A DNA stretch of 64,000 nucleotides from Deltaproteobacteria bacterium (GCA_022601195.1 JAHZIX010000049.1:62001-126000), one strand, 5' to 3'; shown: positions 34,919 through 43,512, counted from the stretch's first letter. The notes: generated from the letters alone by a model not told the origin. Program-made: numbers and translations.

Positions 34919-35641
34919 GTGAAAAGCAAAGGTCATAAACATCTAGCCGAGAGATCTCTCCTCGTCTCACCGCAAGACCTTGATTCTCTACGGAAGGGAG
35001 AGTGTCACGAAGAAGCCTTTTCCCGGCTCCATGACCGGTGTCTCTCACTCACCGAATCCATCAAACCCTTCCTATCGAGGGCCGACCGTGAAGACATCGT
35101 GTCAGAGTCGATCATTGGGGTTCTCGACAGTCTCTTCAAAAGTGAGCGACCTGCTGAGGAGGTTGACCGTCAGTTGAGGTCAGCCATTAGACAGAGAGCC
35201 TCCGCCTTACGAGAGATACTCAATACGGAAGAAGAACTGGTCCGGCGACTCCAAGAGAAAATGTCTCAACGGCAGTTCTCCCACATGCTCGACCTTCAGT
35301 ACCTGGCTGAGATTGCGGTTGCAGCCAGAAACTTCATCGAAATTGCACTAGAGAGAATCCCTCAACAATCTAGGGACCTTCTGATCGAAGAGCTTGCGCT
35401 AGATGAACTCGGGCTCGCGCTGGGCGAGTCCGCCGCTTGCTTCCTAGCCAGTGACGCTAGAGAAGAGGCTGTCTTCCAGGCTTACGAGGTATTTCTGGAT
35501 GAGCTTCTCGGCATCTTTCAGGCGGCCCGAGCGGACCGAAACATGGATCATGACGTCATTGAAAGCGCTATATCCCTTATAGAAGGAGCACGTCCGGAGC
35601 AGATCTCCACGGTAATCAGAGAAATGGAGAAGTACAGATAA
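34919..35641 (+). CDS. Divergent sigma-70-like protein B, degenerate paralogue of A
   Basis: 240 aa from GTG 34919 (AGGAG six bases upstream), 13 bases after the His-rich gene. It aligns with protein A over its length. IKPFLSRADREDIVSESIIG matches the sigma2-like helix, and ALERIPQQSRDLLIEEL the sigma4 scaffold. A similar C-terminal extension is present (DHDVIESAISLIEGARPEQI). The segment aligned with the basic recognition helix of A is acidic (AREEAVFQAYEVFLDELL), so DNA binding looks lost. It might serve as a decoy, dimer partner or anti-sigma. This is inference from the alignment. Confidence 0.55.
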   Translation: MKSKGHKHLAERSLLVSPQDLDSLRKGECHEEAFSRLHDRCLSLTESIKPFLSRADREDIVSESIIGVLDSLFKSERPAEEVDRQLRSAIRQRASALREILNTEEELVRRLQEKMSQRQFSHMLDLQYLAEIAVAARNFIEIALERIPQQSRDLLIEELALDELGLALGESAACFLASDAREEAVFQAYEVFLDELLGIFQAARADRNMDHDVIESAISLIEGARPEQISTVIREMEKYR

Positions 35642-35844
35642 TGACTATCTCGTTCCCATACTATGCTGACAGTAGCGGGCTCACCGCCCGAACATGTCTA
35701 TGCGTTCGTTTTTTTCGACGACCTCTCAATACTCAGAGGCTGTCTCTTTTTAACCCCCGAATGCACATCGACCAAGCAACACAAGCCCCCTCCCCTTCTC
35801 ACGGTCACGCCCACCCTCATTCAGTTGCGGCAGCTACGGTGTGA
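35641..35844 (+). CDS. Small ORF overlapping the stop of sigma-like B
   Basis: 67 codons; the ATG overlaps the preceding TAA (TAATG), allowing re-initiation. The product has a basic middle and a His-containing tail (PSPSHGHAHPHS) reminiscent of the His-rich protein. There is no ribosome binding site of its own. Could be spurious. Confidence 0.25.
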   Translation: MTISFPYYADSSGLTARTCLCVRFFRRPLNTQRLSLFNPRMHIDQATQAPSPSHGHAHPHSVAAATV

Positions 35845-35888
35845 GCTGAGACTCTGATCTAAATCGATTCAGAAATTTCCAACAGCCA

Positions 35889-35930
35889 GAGCCGAGCCCG
35901 CTAGGCCTTGAAACATAGCGGGATCGGCTC
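35889..35930 (+). terminator. Strong 7+7 bp hairpin
   Basis: GAGCCGA and CCCGCTA pair perfectly with TAGCGGG and TCGGCTC, with one symmetric mismatch between the two helices and a 12-base loop. It lies after the sigma-like B string and before the next gene. The flanking TATTC is a poor T-run, so it may be a terminator or a processing signal. Confidence 0.5.
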
Positions 35931-35953
35931 TATTCGTCGAGAAGGGGCAATAG

Positions 35954-36232
35954 ATGAAGAAGATCAAACCGAGGGTTAAGGCAACACGCGACGGTAAATT
36001 TATCGCTGAATCAATCATCCCTAGGGTGAGAAATAAGAGTGGAGAGGCAACAGAGATCAAGCAAGTCACCAAAGACACCAAGGAAATCAAGGAGATCAAC
36101 GTCGAAGGATTGGAAGGGAGGCGACGCCAGAGAGTCATCAATGCTCACTTACTTCTCAGTGGCTGGAAACTTGTCAAAGAAGCCGAGCAGGAACTCGGCA
36201 CGGAGCGTGAGCTAGAGGCAGAATCTTTCTAA
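35954..36232 (+). CDS. Small charged hypothetical protein
   Basis: 92 aa, ATG with AAGGGG six bases upstream. Highly charged: a basic N-terminus (MKKIKPRVKATRDGKF), a Lys/Glu middle, then a helical end (RRQRVINAHLLLSGWKLVKEAEQEL). The family is not recognised. It is the last gene of the AT-rich island and may be a DNA- or RNA-binding accessory protein; that is only a guess from charge. Confidence 0.5.
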   Translation: MKKIKPRVKATRDGKFIAESIIPRVRNKSGEATEIKQVTKDTKEIKEINVEGLEGRRRQRVINAHLLLSGWKLVKEAEQELGTERELEAESF

Positions 36233-36308
36233 GACGAGGGCTGGCTCTTCACCCATTCGGCATGTTCTCCTCCTGGAGATCGACAGCTCCCAGCTGTACC
36301 GAAGCCTT

Positions 36309-36491
36309 CTAGCCCTTCCTTCTCACCGACTTCATTGGGAGGAGCCGGAGAGGATGGAGAATCCAAGACAGGGGGTGAATTCTGCAACTCATGGTGAATG
36401 ACACGCCATCGAGGAGCAGAGTCGCCTTCTGCCCTGGAGATCTCACCAGCTACCAAACCACCTTAGAAGCTTGGTGAGAAGGAAGGGCTAG
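36309..36491. mobile_element. 183-bp segment bounded by perfect 19-bp inverted repeats
   Basis: CTAGCCCTTCCTTCTCACC at 36309-36327 is repeated in exact inverse at 36473-36491, with 145 bases between. There is no gene inside. The layout fits a MITE-like element or a very long-range hairpin; target-site duplications are not evident. Confidence 0.5.
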
Positions 36492-36571
36492 GTAAACGGA
36501 GCCTACTCCCCAACATGCACCCCTGGCGACGCCTAACCTCCTTCGACCGGGGGTGCAGCTTTTTTGGAAAG

Positions 36572-36673
36572 ATGCACGGCCCCGATCTCCCCGACCCGGT
36601 GCTTGCCAAGATCTACTACAAAAGCCCCCTCCGAGTGACCCCAGGTCTCGATAGCAGTCGGCTTCCTGAGTAG
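36572..36673 (+). pseudogene. C-terminal relic of a second amidohydrolase copy
   Basis: From ATG 36572 to TAG 36671-36673 the frame encodes 33 residues. Of the first 32, 21 are identical to the last 32 residues of the amidohydrolase at 31789-32916 (shared DLPD, KIYYK, LRV, and PG-DS). Upstream of codon 36566 the similarity stops abruptly. It is the tail of an old tandem paralogue whose body was lost, probably when the island between 32.9 and 36.6 kb formed. Confidence 0.75.
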
Positions 36674-36837
36674 GAATGAATCCGCAAACTCACCTCCGCG
36701 ATGATCTACTTTGATCAAGAAGACGCCACCTTCACTGACGGGATATTCTGCAGGAGTCTGCTTACCCCGGATCAATCGAGCCCATGTCGTGGGTGTTCGA
36801 GAGCAGGGATCGGCACCACTCATGGAGGGGCATTGCT
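36674..36837. other. Non-coding spacer before the SecY-like gene
   Basis: An overlapping minus-strand open frame exists here but runs antisense to the amidohydrolase relic and is probably accidental. No promoter hexamer pair is clear. Confidence 0.3.
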
Positions 36838-38190
36838 TTGAAACCCGACGAGACTTCCAATATCGCACCTCTACACCACGGCGAATTTACCCGCCGGGCC
36901 CTGATCACCGCAGCTCTTTTGGCAATTTATTGGTGGCTCCACCAGGTGCTCACCCTGCCTTTTGTAGAGTCCGCAACTTTGGAGAATTTTGCCGATATAG
37001 GCGCCTCCCGATTGGGCCCCTTCTACGGCAGTCTCTCGGCCCTGACGATGGGGTTTCTGGGAGTCGAGATCCTTTCCCTAGTGCTTCCCGCTGGCCGCCG
37101 ACTGCGTCGCCAGGGAGTGACCGGTCGCCGCCGACTGAACCTCTTCGCGCTTCGCTTGGTCATCGTAATCAGTGCCGCCATCGGCATCAACACCTGCATC
37201 TACCTTCGAGGCGCTCCGAGCCCCTTCGTCGAACCACTGCTACGCCCAGGACGGCTCCCCATGCTTCTCGTCGTGCTCACCGGCATGGCCGCAACCATGG
37301 CCCTCTACATCCTGGCCAAAGCGATCTCTCGCTGGGGTTGGGGCAATGGCTTTTGTTGGCTGCTCCTCTTCTTCCCGGGAATCGACCTCGCCAAAACTCT
37401 GCCGAGGTATCTCTCCTTCAATGGTCCGGTTGCCGGTACCCCACTGGCCCTGACGACTCCGCTGCTGCTGCTTCTGGTGGCAGCCTTGAGCGCCTTCTTC
37501 TTGCGCTCCGGGCATCAGGATCTCGAATTGAAACAGGGAAAGTCACTCGAGACGAAGCTTCCCGCCTTTCCCCAAGGCATTGTTCCCGTGGTCATCCCAC
37601 TGATCCTGTTGCCATCTCTTCCTCTGTCTTTCTACCCTTGGCTTAGCCTCGTTGCGTCGATTGTCTGCGTACTCAGCCTGCTGATGTTTCGTCTGTTCAG
37701 CGGCGCTAGGCAACTCGAAACGAGCTTGACTCCCTTCGCGACTCTTGCTCCTGGCAATGGCCATGGCACTGGTACTGGCACCGGCAAGGCACTGCGGCGC
37801 CAGAGCTGGAAGGGTCTACTCGTTCTTCTGGTCGCATTTACCGTTTTGGAGTTGGACGTGGAATTCGTCCTCTCGAGCTTAGCCAGCCATTTCAGCTTCG
37901 CTCTGCCCTTTCTGTTGGTCGCTTTTTCTCTCGACCTGTTCTTCGAAGCTCGCCTCTGGCTTCGACAGGGCCCTTCCACGGCCTTGTTGGAGCTCGACAG
38001 CCCCTACCTGGCAACCTTCCTTCAGGCCCGGTTGCAGCAGCAGGGGATCCAGGCCCAAATCCGAGGTCTGCGCTATCGCCAGCTCTATTTCTTTCTGGAG
38101 CCACTCACCAAAATGGAGTTATTGGTGCCGCTGGAACAAGTAGAGAGGGCCCTGACCGTGGTACAGATCGACCAGATTCAGACCGTGTAA
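36838..38190 (+). CDS. Divergent SecY paralogue with C-terminal DUF2007-like domain
   Basis: 450 aa from TTG 36838, which has GGAGGGG at proper distance; ATG 36784 would add 18 residues. About ten membrane helices follow SecY order. TM1 is RRALITAALLAIYWW; after TM4 comes TMALYILAKAISRWGWGNGF, matching the SecY E-x-I-T-x-x-G-x-GNG element. PQGIVPVVIPLILLPS matches the TM7 GVIP element, and the last helix LLVAFSLDLFFEARLWL the TM10 end. The final 70 residues (LLELDSPYLATFLQARLQQQ, GIQAQIRG, LLVPLEQVERA) resemble DUF2007. It lacks the SecE/SecG or ribosomal-protein context of the housekeeping SecY. It has a Gly-Thr repeat loop (GHGTGTGTGK). An accessory or repurposed translocase channel is inferred. 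Confidence 0.65.
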   Translation: MKPDETSNIAPLHHGEFTRRALITAALLAIYWWLHQVLTLPFVESATLENFADIGASRLGPFYGSLSALTMGFLGVEILSLVLPAGRRLRRQGVTGRRRLNLFALRLVIVISAAIGINTCIYLRGAPSPFVEPLLRPGRLPMLLVVLTGMAATMALYILAKAISRWGWGNGFCWLLLFFPGIDLAKTLPRYLSFNGPVAGTPLALTTPLLLLLVAALSAFFLRSGHQDLELKQGKSLETKLPAFPQGIVPVVIPLILLPSLPLSFYPWLSLVASIVCVLSLLMFRLFSGARQLETSLTPFATLAPGNGHGTGTGTGKALRRQSWKGLLVLLVAFTVLELDVEFVLSSLASHFSFALPFLLVAFSLDLFFEARLWLRQGPSTALLELDSPYLATFLQARLQQQGIQAQIRGLRYRQLYFFLEPLTKMELLVPLEQVERALTVVQIDQIQTV

Positions 38191-38242
38191 CGGGCCGCTC
38201 CTAGGGGAGCCTCGAGAGGGATGGGAAACCCGGAATGAGCCC

Positions 38243-39112
38243 TCAACGACCGCCTAGGTGGCTGGAAAAGAAGGCCAGAGTTCTTTCCCAAGCCTGGTCG
38301 GCAGCTTCTTCGTTATAGCGGGTCCCGGAAGGGTTGGCGAAGGCATGGTCGGCGTTTTCGTAGACGTGAAGCTCGGCCTCTTTACCGAGAGATTCCAGGT
38401 TCTTCTCCAACTGTTCAATGGAAGCGAGAGGTATTCCCTGGTCGAGACTTCCGTAGTGCCCCAACACGGGAGATTCGAGCTGCGCCAGCTTCTCCGTATC
38501 GTCTTCCGGGCGGCCATAGTAGATCACCGAAGCCTGGACGTCCTCTTGCCCCAGGAGAGCCGTTTGCAGGGACCAATAGCCACCGAAACACCAACCGATA
38601 CTCCCTACCTTGGAGGCCCCCTGCTGATCCCGTAGGAAAGAAATCGCCTGGCGAAGATTGTCTTGAGCCGCCGCGGGGTTGCCCATGGCAGCGCTCATCA
38701 GAGACCGAGCTTCGTCGCGAGTGGTTCCCACTTCCCCACCGTAGAGATCGACAGCGAGAGCTGTATAGCCCTCTCCCGCTAGTTGGCGAGCCATGGAGCG
38801 AATATTGTCGTTGAGGCCCCACCACTCCTGGATCACCACGATACCGGGAAGGTTTGCACCGCCGGAGGGCCGCGCCAAAAAGCCTCGCACGGCTTTGCCT
38901 TCGATCTCAGCATAGGTCACCGCGGACTCTTCCACCTCTCCCTTCGCTTCACCAGTAGCGGCGGGGGAGGCCACCGGCGTGTCTCCTTCGTGCTCCTTGG
39001 CCATCTTCTCTGTGTAGGAATCTCCTCCATTAGAGCTCCCGCAGGCTCCTAGAAAGAGAAGGAGAGAGAGAATGGAAAACAAGGAGAATTTCGAGAGACC
39101 GTGGTGCGCCAT
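38243..39112 (-). CDS. Dienelactone hydrolase family lipoprotein
   Basis: 289 aa. The lipobox is FLGACGSS (Cys near residue 24), followed by a linker. The hydrolase domain has the VIQEWWGLNDNIRSMARQLA oxyanion region, Cys nucleophile elbow GSIGWCFGGYWS, catalytic Asp region GSLDQGIP and His in ENADHAFANP, the Cys-Asp-His triad typical of dienelactone hydrolase. It is an outer- or inner-membrane-tethered enzyme by lipidation. ATG 39112 has AGGAG upstream; it follows the G8-domain gene by 9 bases and is probably cotranscribed. Confidence 0.9.
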   Translation of the reverse strand: MAHHGLSKFSLFSILSLLLFLGACGSSNGGDSYTEKMAKEHEGDTPVASPAATGEAKGEVEESAVTYAEIEGKAVRGFLARPSGGANLPGIVVIQEWWGLNDNIRSMARQLAGEGYTALAVDLYGGEVGTTRDEARSLMSAAMGNPAAAQDNLRQAISFLRDQQGASKVGSIGWCFGGYWSLQTALLGQEDVQASVIYYGRPEDDTEKLAQLESPVLGHYGSLDQGIPLASIEQLEKNLESLGKEAELHVYENADHAFANPSGTRYNEEAADQAWERTLAFFSSHLGGR

Positions 39113-39121
39113 AGTGAACTC

Positions 39122-41965
39122 CTAAGGGGAAAGGGCCGCGACTTTTCGTGGCTCTAGCTTTTCTGGGGGTTGAAAATTCTGTACATAGTGAGCTACAAAA
39201 GGACCTCGGCGGATCGCCTTTTCCGTCACTTCGAGATACACCGGTATCTTCCCCCAATTGTCTGCTCCGTCGTGAAAACTGACCGAGAAGGTGGCGCGTC
39301 CATCTTCAGTTCTCTCAAACTCTCGAACGAACGGTGCGTGAGTGATCGAGGTCTCCAGACCTGCTACCTGATCCACCGCTCGGCCGGTTACACGAATCCC
39401 GAATTGTAGATCATCCGGGTGAACTTGGGTCGGGAATAGGGGGTGCATCTCCCACCGGGGAGGCGTTGTGTCGCCGTAGACCAGGACCGTTCGATCCTGG
39501 CTCTCCGTGGGAACCCGGAGGAAATTCCAGCCCTCCTTGAGATCCACCGGCGGGGCTTGTAGGAACTGGTCCTCTTGGTTTCTCACCACCGGCACATAGC
39601 CATCCAGGACGTTGGCAAAACGCAGGGACTCCAGTTGGAGCATCGGCTCGGTATCGGCTGGCTCTCCCACCAATCCCCAGATCCTGTGCTTGACTCGGGC
39701 CCCCTTGGGTGCCTGCGAGCCTCCGAAGGCGACTTGCTGGTTATGCCAGACGTAATGACTGCTCTTCCCCTCCAGCTCCGGAACCCCCAACCCGTTGTAG
39801 GGAAATGCGTTCCATGCTTGCTCTCGAAAGTAGATTTGCTTGCCGTCCAAACCTGGCTTTGTACCTTTGACGATCACCCGAGCCCGCTCGAACAGACCGC
39901 TCAGGTCAGCCCGGTGAGGCGTTTCCCCCGACTCGGCGGACCACCCTTCCATGAAGATGTCGAATTGGCGGGGCACATCGAGAGTGCCGAACTCGAGATT
40001 CTCCAAAGTGGCATCGAAGCCCCGATTTCGCAGCAACCGGACGCGAATATTGCGGTGATTGTTGAGGTAGCTATTGCGCACCGCGTTGTCGCCACGGGTC
40101 GGTAGATCGATGCCGATGCGGAAGCCCTCGACGTGAACGTTGTCGAAGGTAAGGCTGCCCGTGGTCGAGTTGACCCCACCGAACCCCTTGGCTTCCAAGC
40201 GCTGCGGATTGCCGTAGAGGCGAACGTTGCGAAAGGCGATGTTGCGACTGTACGTCAACACCACTGCATCGCCGCGCACGCCCCAGAAAGTGGAGTCTTC
40301 CACCCGGCTCACCCGATCCGGCTGCGGTTCCAGATACCTCTGGTGCCTCCAGATCTCGAGACCTGCATGGCTGGCCGCCGCGTAGTTACCGTAGAACTCG
40401 AAGGGCACATTGCGGATATCCAGAGCCTTTGCCCCTCGAGAGCGCATCTCGCGGCCTAGGTTCGCAGCCTGAAACTCGACCTTGCCGCCGCCCTCCTCCA
40501 TGGGAATGGAATAAATGGAGAAGCCGGCTCCCTGGTGCCCGAAAGCATAGTTCCCCTTCATGACGATGCCAGCACCCTGAGTCCAGAAGCCGTGACCGCC
40601 ATGACCGAAGTCGAACATATACATTCTCGACTTCAGACCAAAGCCTTTGTACCCCTCCGGGGAGCCTCCGGAGCGCACCGCCAGGTTGCCCTCGAAGGTG
40701 CCGATCTCACTGCCGTTTTCACCGAAGAAATGGGAACCATCTACTCGGTAGGTGACGTTCTCTTGTGCCAACACATGGCCGCCATGATTGACCAAACCAT
40801 GCTTGGGGCTATCGACGATGACGCTGCGGCGAAAAATGTGAGGATCTACCTCACGGTCCGCTCCGGCGCGCACGTGAAAATGAACCGCATACCGGGCAAT
40901 GGTGTTGGCGTCGGTACCTGGCACCAACTTCTCTCGCCCATCCAGGCGGGGAAAAGTATGGGCGATGCGAGTGTCCGTCCGCCCTAGGTTGCGAAAGGCC
41001 ACCCCATCGATCACCACACCGGTCTGTTGATGCATGAACATGACATGGCCGCGACGGGAGATATCCCGGTAGCTTTCGGACGAGATGACAATATTTCGCG
41101 TCAAGTTGCCGATCGGCACTTGCACCCCCTGGGGAGCTGGATGATCGAACTCCAAGGGGCGATCGAAGCGCAACCGGCCCTGCTTGGCGGAAACCCTGCT
41201 CAGAGTCAGAACCTCGTCCTGTTCTCCATCCGGTGCCGTTCCCGGAATCAAAACTTCGTCACCGGCCTGCCACCCCTCGGGGAAGTCTCCCACCGAGACT
41301 TCTCGAACCCCCTTGGTCAGCCCTCCCTGAGGAAGTACCCAAGCCGTCTTGGTCGCGCCGTAGAGCTCTACCCGGCCGGAAGCGAGCAGACCGCCGGATA
41401 GGTCCATTGGGTCTCGGTGAGAGTCGCGCTCTCCGCGATCCGCAAAGATCAGCCGAGCCCTTTTGCCCACCGCCACTCGCTGGTCAGCGCTGCCAATTTG
41501 AAACCGCCCCGACTCGCTGATCACCAGCGTCACCACTTTCAGGGCCGTTGTTCGATCCGGTGCGAAGGCCAGTTCCCCGTCTACCAGGATCCAATCCAAA
41601 GCCGCCGAGCCATGATCCCGCGTCACCTCGACCCGAGCCCCCGTGGGAATCCAGACTTCAGCCCCAGCCTTGGGAACCCGACCGTCCTTCCAGGTGCTCG
41701 GGTCCGACCAATCCCCGGAAGCCAAGGCTTGGTGGCTGGCTCGACTAGAAAGCACCAGGCGGTGAAGCTGGTGCTGCTCGTGAGCCTTGACCTCTGCGAT
41801 CTCCTGCGCCGTCTTCTCATAGGACGGCGGCATGGCAATGGCAGTGACTGATAGAAGAATAGTGGTGGCCCCGAGGAGGATCCCCGTGAGCGTTCTTGTC
41901 GATAAGGATGAAAATGAAACTTGAAAGATTGGTCGATTCGTACGAGAAGCCTTGAAAAAGAACAT
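39122..41965 (-). CDS. Secreted G8-domain, right-handed beta-helix protein
   Basis: 947 aa from ATG 41965 with GGAGG upstream. The signal segment lies at about 27-50. A G8 domain follows: SGDWSDPSTWKDGRVPKAGA, VWIPTGARVEVTRDHG and VDGELAFA, with regularly placed glycines (about 85-190). A long region of short hydrophobic strands with N/G turns (VIDGVAFRNLGRTD, GLVNHGGHVLAQENVTYRVD, SLTFDNVHVEGFRIG) then forms a pectate-lyase-like beta-helix, with a beta-sandwich C-terminal part. G8 plus beta-helix is the layout of CEMIP/TMEM2-like proteins that act on or bind glycosaminoglycans. A polysaccharide-binding or cleaving role is inferred. Confidence 0.8.
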   Translation of the reverse strand: MFFFKASRTNRPIFQVSFSSLSTRTLTGILLGATTILLSVTAIAMPPSYEKTAQEIAEVKAHEQHQLHRLVLSSRASHQALASGDWSDPSTWKDGRVPKAGAEVWIPTGARVEVTRDHGSAALDWILVDGELAFAPDRTTALKVVTLVISESGRFQIGSADQRVAVGKRARLIFADRGERDSHRDPMDLSGGLLASGRVELYGATKTAWVLPQGGLTKGVREVSVGDFPEGWQAGDEVLIPGTAPDGEQDEVLTLSRVSAKQGRLRFDRPLEFDHPAPQGVQVPIGNLTRNIVISSESYRDISRRGHVMFMHQQTGVVIDGVAFRNLGRTDTRIAHTFPRLDGREKLVPGTDANTIARYAVHFHVRAGADREVDPHIFRRSVIVDSPKHGLVNHGGHVLAQENVTYRVDGSHFFGENGSEIGTFEGNLAVRSGGSPEGYKGFGLKSRMYMFDFGHGGHGFWTQGAGIVMKGNYAFGHQGAGFSIYSIPMEEGGGKVEFQAANLGREMRSRGAKALDIRNVPFEFYGNYAAASHAGLEIWRHQRYLEPQPDRVSRVEDSTFWGVRGDAVVLTYSRNIAFRNVRLYGNPQRLEAKGFGGVNSTTGSLTFDNVHVEGFRIGIDLPTRGDNAVRNSYLNNHRNIRVRLLRNRGFDATLENLEFGTLDVPRQFDIFMEGWSAESGETPHRADLSGLFERARVIVKGTKPGLDGKQIYFREQAWNAFPYNGLGVPELEGKSSHYVWHNQQVAFGGSQAPKGARVKHRIWGLVGEPADTEPMLQLESLRFANVLDGYVPVVRNQEDQFLQAPPVDLKEGWNFLRVPTESQDRTVLVYGDTTPPRWEMHPLFPTQVHPDDLQFGIRVTGRAVDQVAGLETSITHAPFVREFERTEDGRATFSVSFHDGADNWGKIPVYLEVTEKAIRRGPFVAHYVQNFQPPEKLEPRKVAALSP

Positions 41966-42048
41966 TGCAGATCCTCCTGAGGAGAGAAGGTCCAACAGAG
42001 AGAAGACGCAAATCCGCCTTCTTTGAATACATCAGATTTTCACTCTAA

Positions 42049-42077
42049 AGTTTAAGCCTAGAAGCACTCCATGTCAA
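42049..42077 (-). promoter_or_regulatory. Sigma70-type promoter of the G8 protein gene
   Basis: On the minus strand TTGACA (42077-42072), a 17-base spacer, then TAAACT (42054-42049). Consensus -35 and spacing; transcription would start about 42042, giving a leader of about 75 bases to the ATG at 41965. Confidence 0.7.
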
Positions 42078-42170
42078 TAACCCATACAGAGCCGACACCA
42101 AGGGAAGTTTGAAAAGTTAGGGCGCGCCGCCGAGGGGAGTCGCAAAAGCGGCGGGCCCCAGGTCAGCGAT

Positions 42171-42656
42171 TTAGGGAGGATCCTGAGATACCCAGGAATC
42201 TTCAGTAGCCTCCTTAGCGCCAGAAAGTGGCTCGCCAGGGGCTCCTGGGTTGTCGGGTTCGGAGGTTTCGGGTACGGAGGTCAGATGGGAAAAGAGGTTT
42301 CGCAGATCTTCGGCTGCGGCTAAGAAGAGGGCCTGGTGAGCTGGCGGCAAGGTGTCGAGACCGAGCAACTCGACCAACCGTTGACGCCGAGGCCGGGGAC
42401 CGGGAAACAGCCGGCGAAACCTAACCGGTGGCCGGCCATTGACGAGCTCCAAGTGGTTGAGGAATTCGAAGAGACTACAGCCGAGAGCATCTAAGATCAT
42501 CTGCAAAGAGTCGAGGCGAGGCAGGTTTCGCCCCGTCTCGATGCTGTTGACGACCCTTCGGACGGAGCCACAAGCCTCGGCCAGCTGGCGTTGGGTGAGA
42601 CCCCGGTCCTGGCGCAGCCGGCGCAATGCCTGGCCCAGACCGGCAAATTCGTTCAT
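42171..42656 (-). CDS. XRE-family transcriptional regulator
   Basis: 161 aa. The N-terminal HTH_3 domain (GQALRRLRQDRGLTQRQLAE, SIETGRNLPRLDSLQMILDA; residues 5-65) is followed by a basic linker (RFRRLFPGPRPRRQR) and an acidic Pro-rich tail without known domain. It is 127 bases after the ABC ATPase on the same strand and may regulate that operon. No operator could be identified. Confidence 0.85.
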   Translation of the reverse strand: MNEFAGLGQALRRLRQDRGLTQRQLAEACGSVRRVVNSIETGRNLPRLDSLQMILDALGCSLFEFLNHLELVNGRPPVRFRRLFPGPRPRRQRLVELLGLDTLPPAHQALFLAAAEDLRNLFSHLTSVPETSEPDNPGAPGEPLSGAKEATEDSWVSQDPP

Positions 42657-42783
42657 GGCCCCAGTCTACCGAAGTTCAAACGACCGCAGTCGAAGCTATC
42701 GGGACCCAGGTCTCTAACCGGGAGCGCTGCCACCGAACCAGCGCAGGGGACGGTATCTACGTTGTTGTCGCTGCCTCAGCATC

Positions 42784-43476
42784 CTAGGCATCCCACCCTT
42801 GGCGATGCTCGGAGACGATCAAGCCATCCTTGAGCTCGATGCGGCGACTAGCGTGCTGGGCCACTTCGTCTTCGTGAGTCACGAGAAGGACGGTGACGCC
42901 AGCGGCGTTGAGGTCGTCTAACACCGTCATGATCTCCCGGGAAGTGGCGGAATCGAGATTGCCGGTGGGTTCGTCGGCCAGTAGCAGAGATGGGTCATTG
43001 ACCAAGGCACGGGCGATGGCGACTCGCTGGCGCTGGCCTCCGGAGAGCTCGTTGGGTCGGTGCTGAGCCCGGTCGGCGAGACCGACCTTTTCGAGGGCTG
43101 CTTGGGCGCGCTGACTGCGTACGGTAGAAGATACCCCCGCGTAGAGCAGTGGCAACTCCACATTGACCTGCGCTGTGGCCCGAGGCATCAGGTTAAAGCT
43201 CTGAAAAACGAAACCGATCTCTCGGTTGCGTAGGGCAGCCAATTGGTCGTCCGTGAGCTCTTGCACCGCCGTATTCGCCAGCTCGTAGGTGCCGGATGTC
43301 GGTGTGTCCAGGCAACCGAGGAGGTTCATCAAGGTGGATTTGCCACTCCCGGAAGAACCCATGATCGCCAGGTAGTCCCCCGAGTCCACAGATAGATCGA
43401 CCCCTGCCAGGGCACGTACCTCGGTGTTGCCCACCTGGTAGGTTCGCCGGATGTTGCTCAGCTTGATCAATGCCAT
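42784..43476 (-). CDS. MacB-type ABC transporter ATPase (LolD/MacB family)
   Basis: 230 aa from ATG 43476; a run GGAGGGGGGG precedes it. Walker A GSSGSGKST, Q-loop VFQSFNLMP, signature LSGGQRQRVAIARAL, Walker B LLLADEPTGNLD and switch His VTHED are all intact. The LLADEPTGNLD form and size are those of ATPases that pair with FtsX/MacB-type permeases. It works with the permease 36 bases upstream. Confidence 0.95.
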   Translation of the reverse strand: MALIKLSNIRRTYQVGNTEVRALAGVDLSVDSGDYLAIMGSSGSGKSTLMNLLGCLDTPTSGTYELANTAVQELTDDQLAALRNREIGFVFQSFNLMPRATAQVNVELPLLYAGVSSTVRSQRAQAALEKVGLADRAQHRPNELSGGQRQRVAIARALVNDPSLLLADEPTGNLDSATSREIMTVLDDLNAAGVTVLLVTHEDEVAQHASRRIELKDGLIVSEHRQGWDA

Positions 43477-43512
43477 GGGAAGCCCCCCCTCCAAGCCTTA
43501 AGCCCTCGAGAC

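Noticed and set aside
32917..36673. Recent integrative element with att duplication of the amidohydrolase 3' end
   Set aside because: The two copies differ at about a third of their residues and no integrase gene is present, so a simple recent integration is not supported.
36533..36868. Minus-strand 111-aa open frame
   Set aside because: It runs antisense to the amidohydrolase relic and the start of the SecY-like gene, and has no recognisable motif or ribosome binding site.
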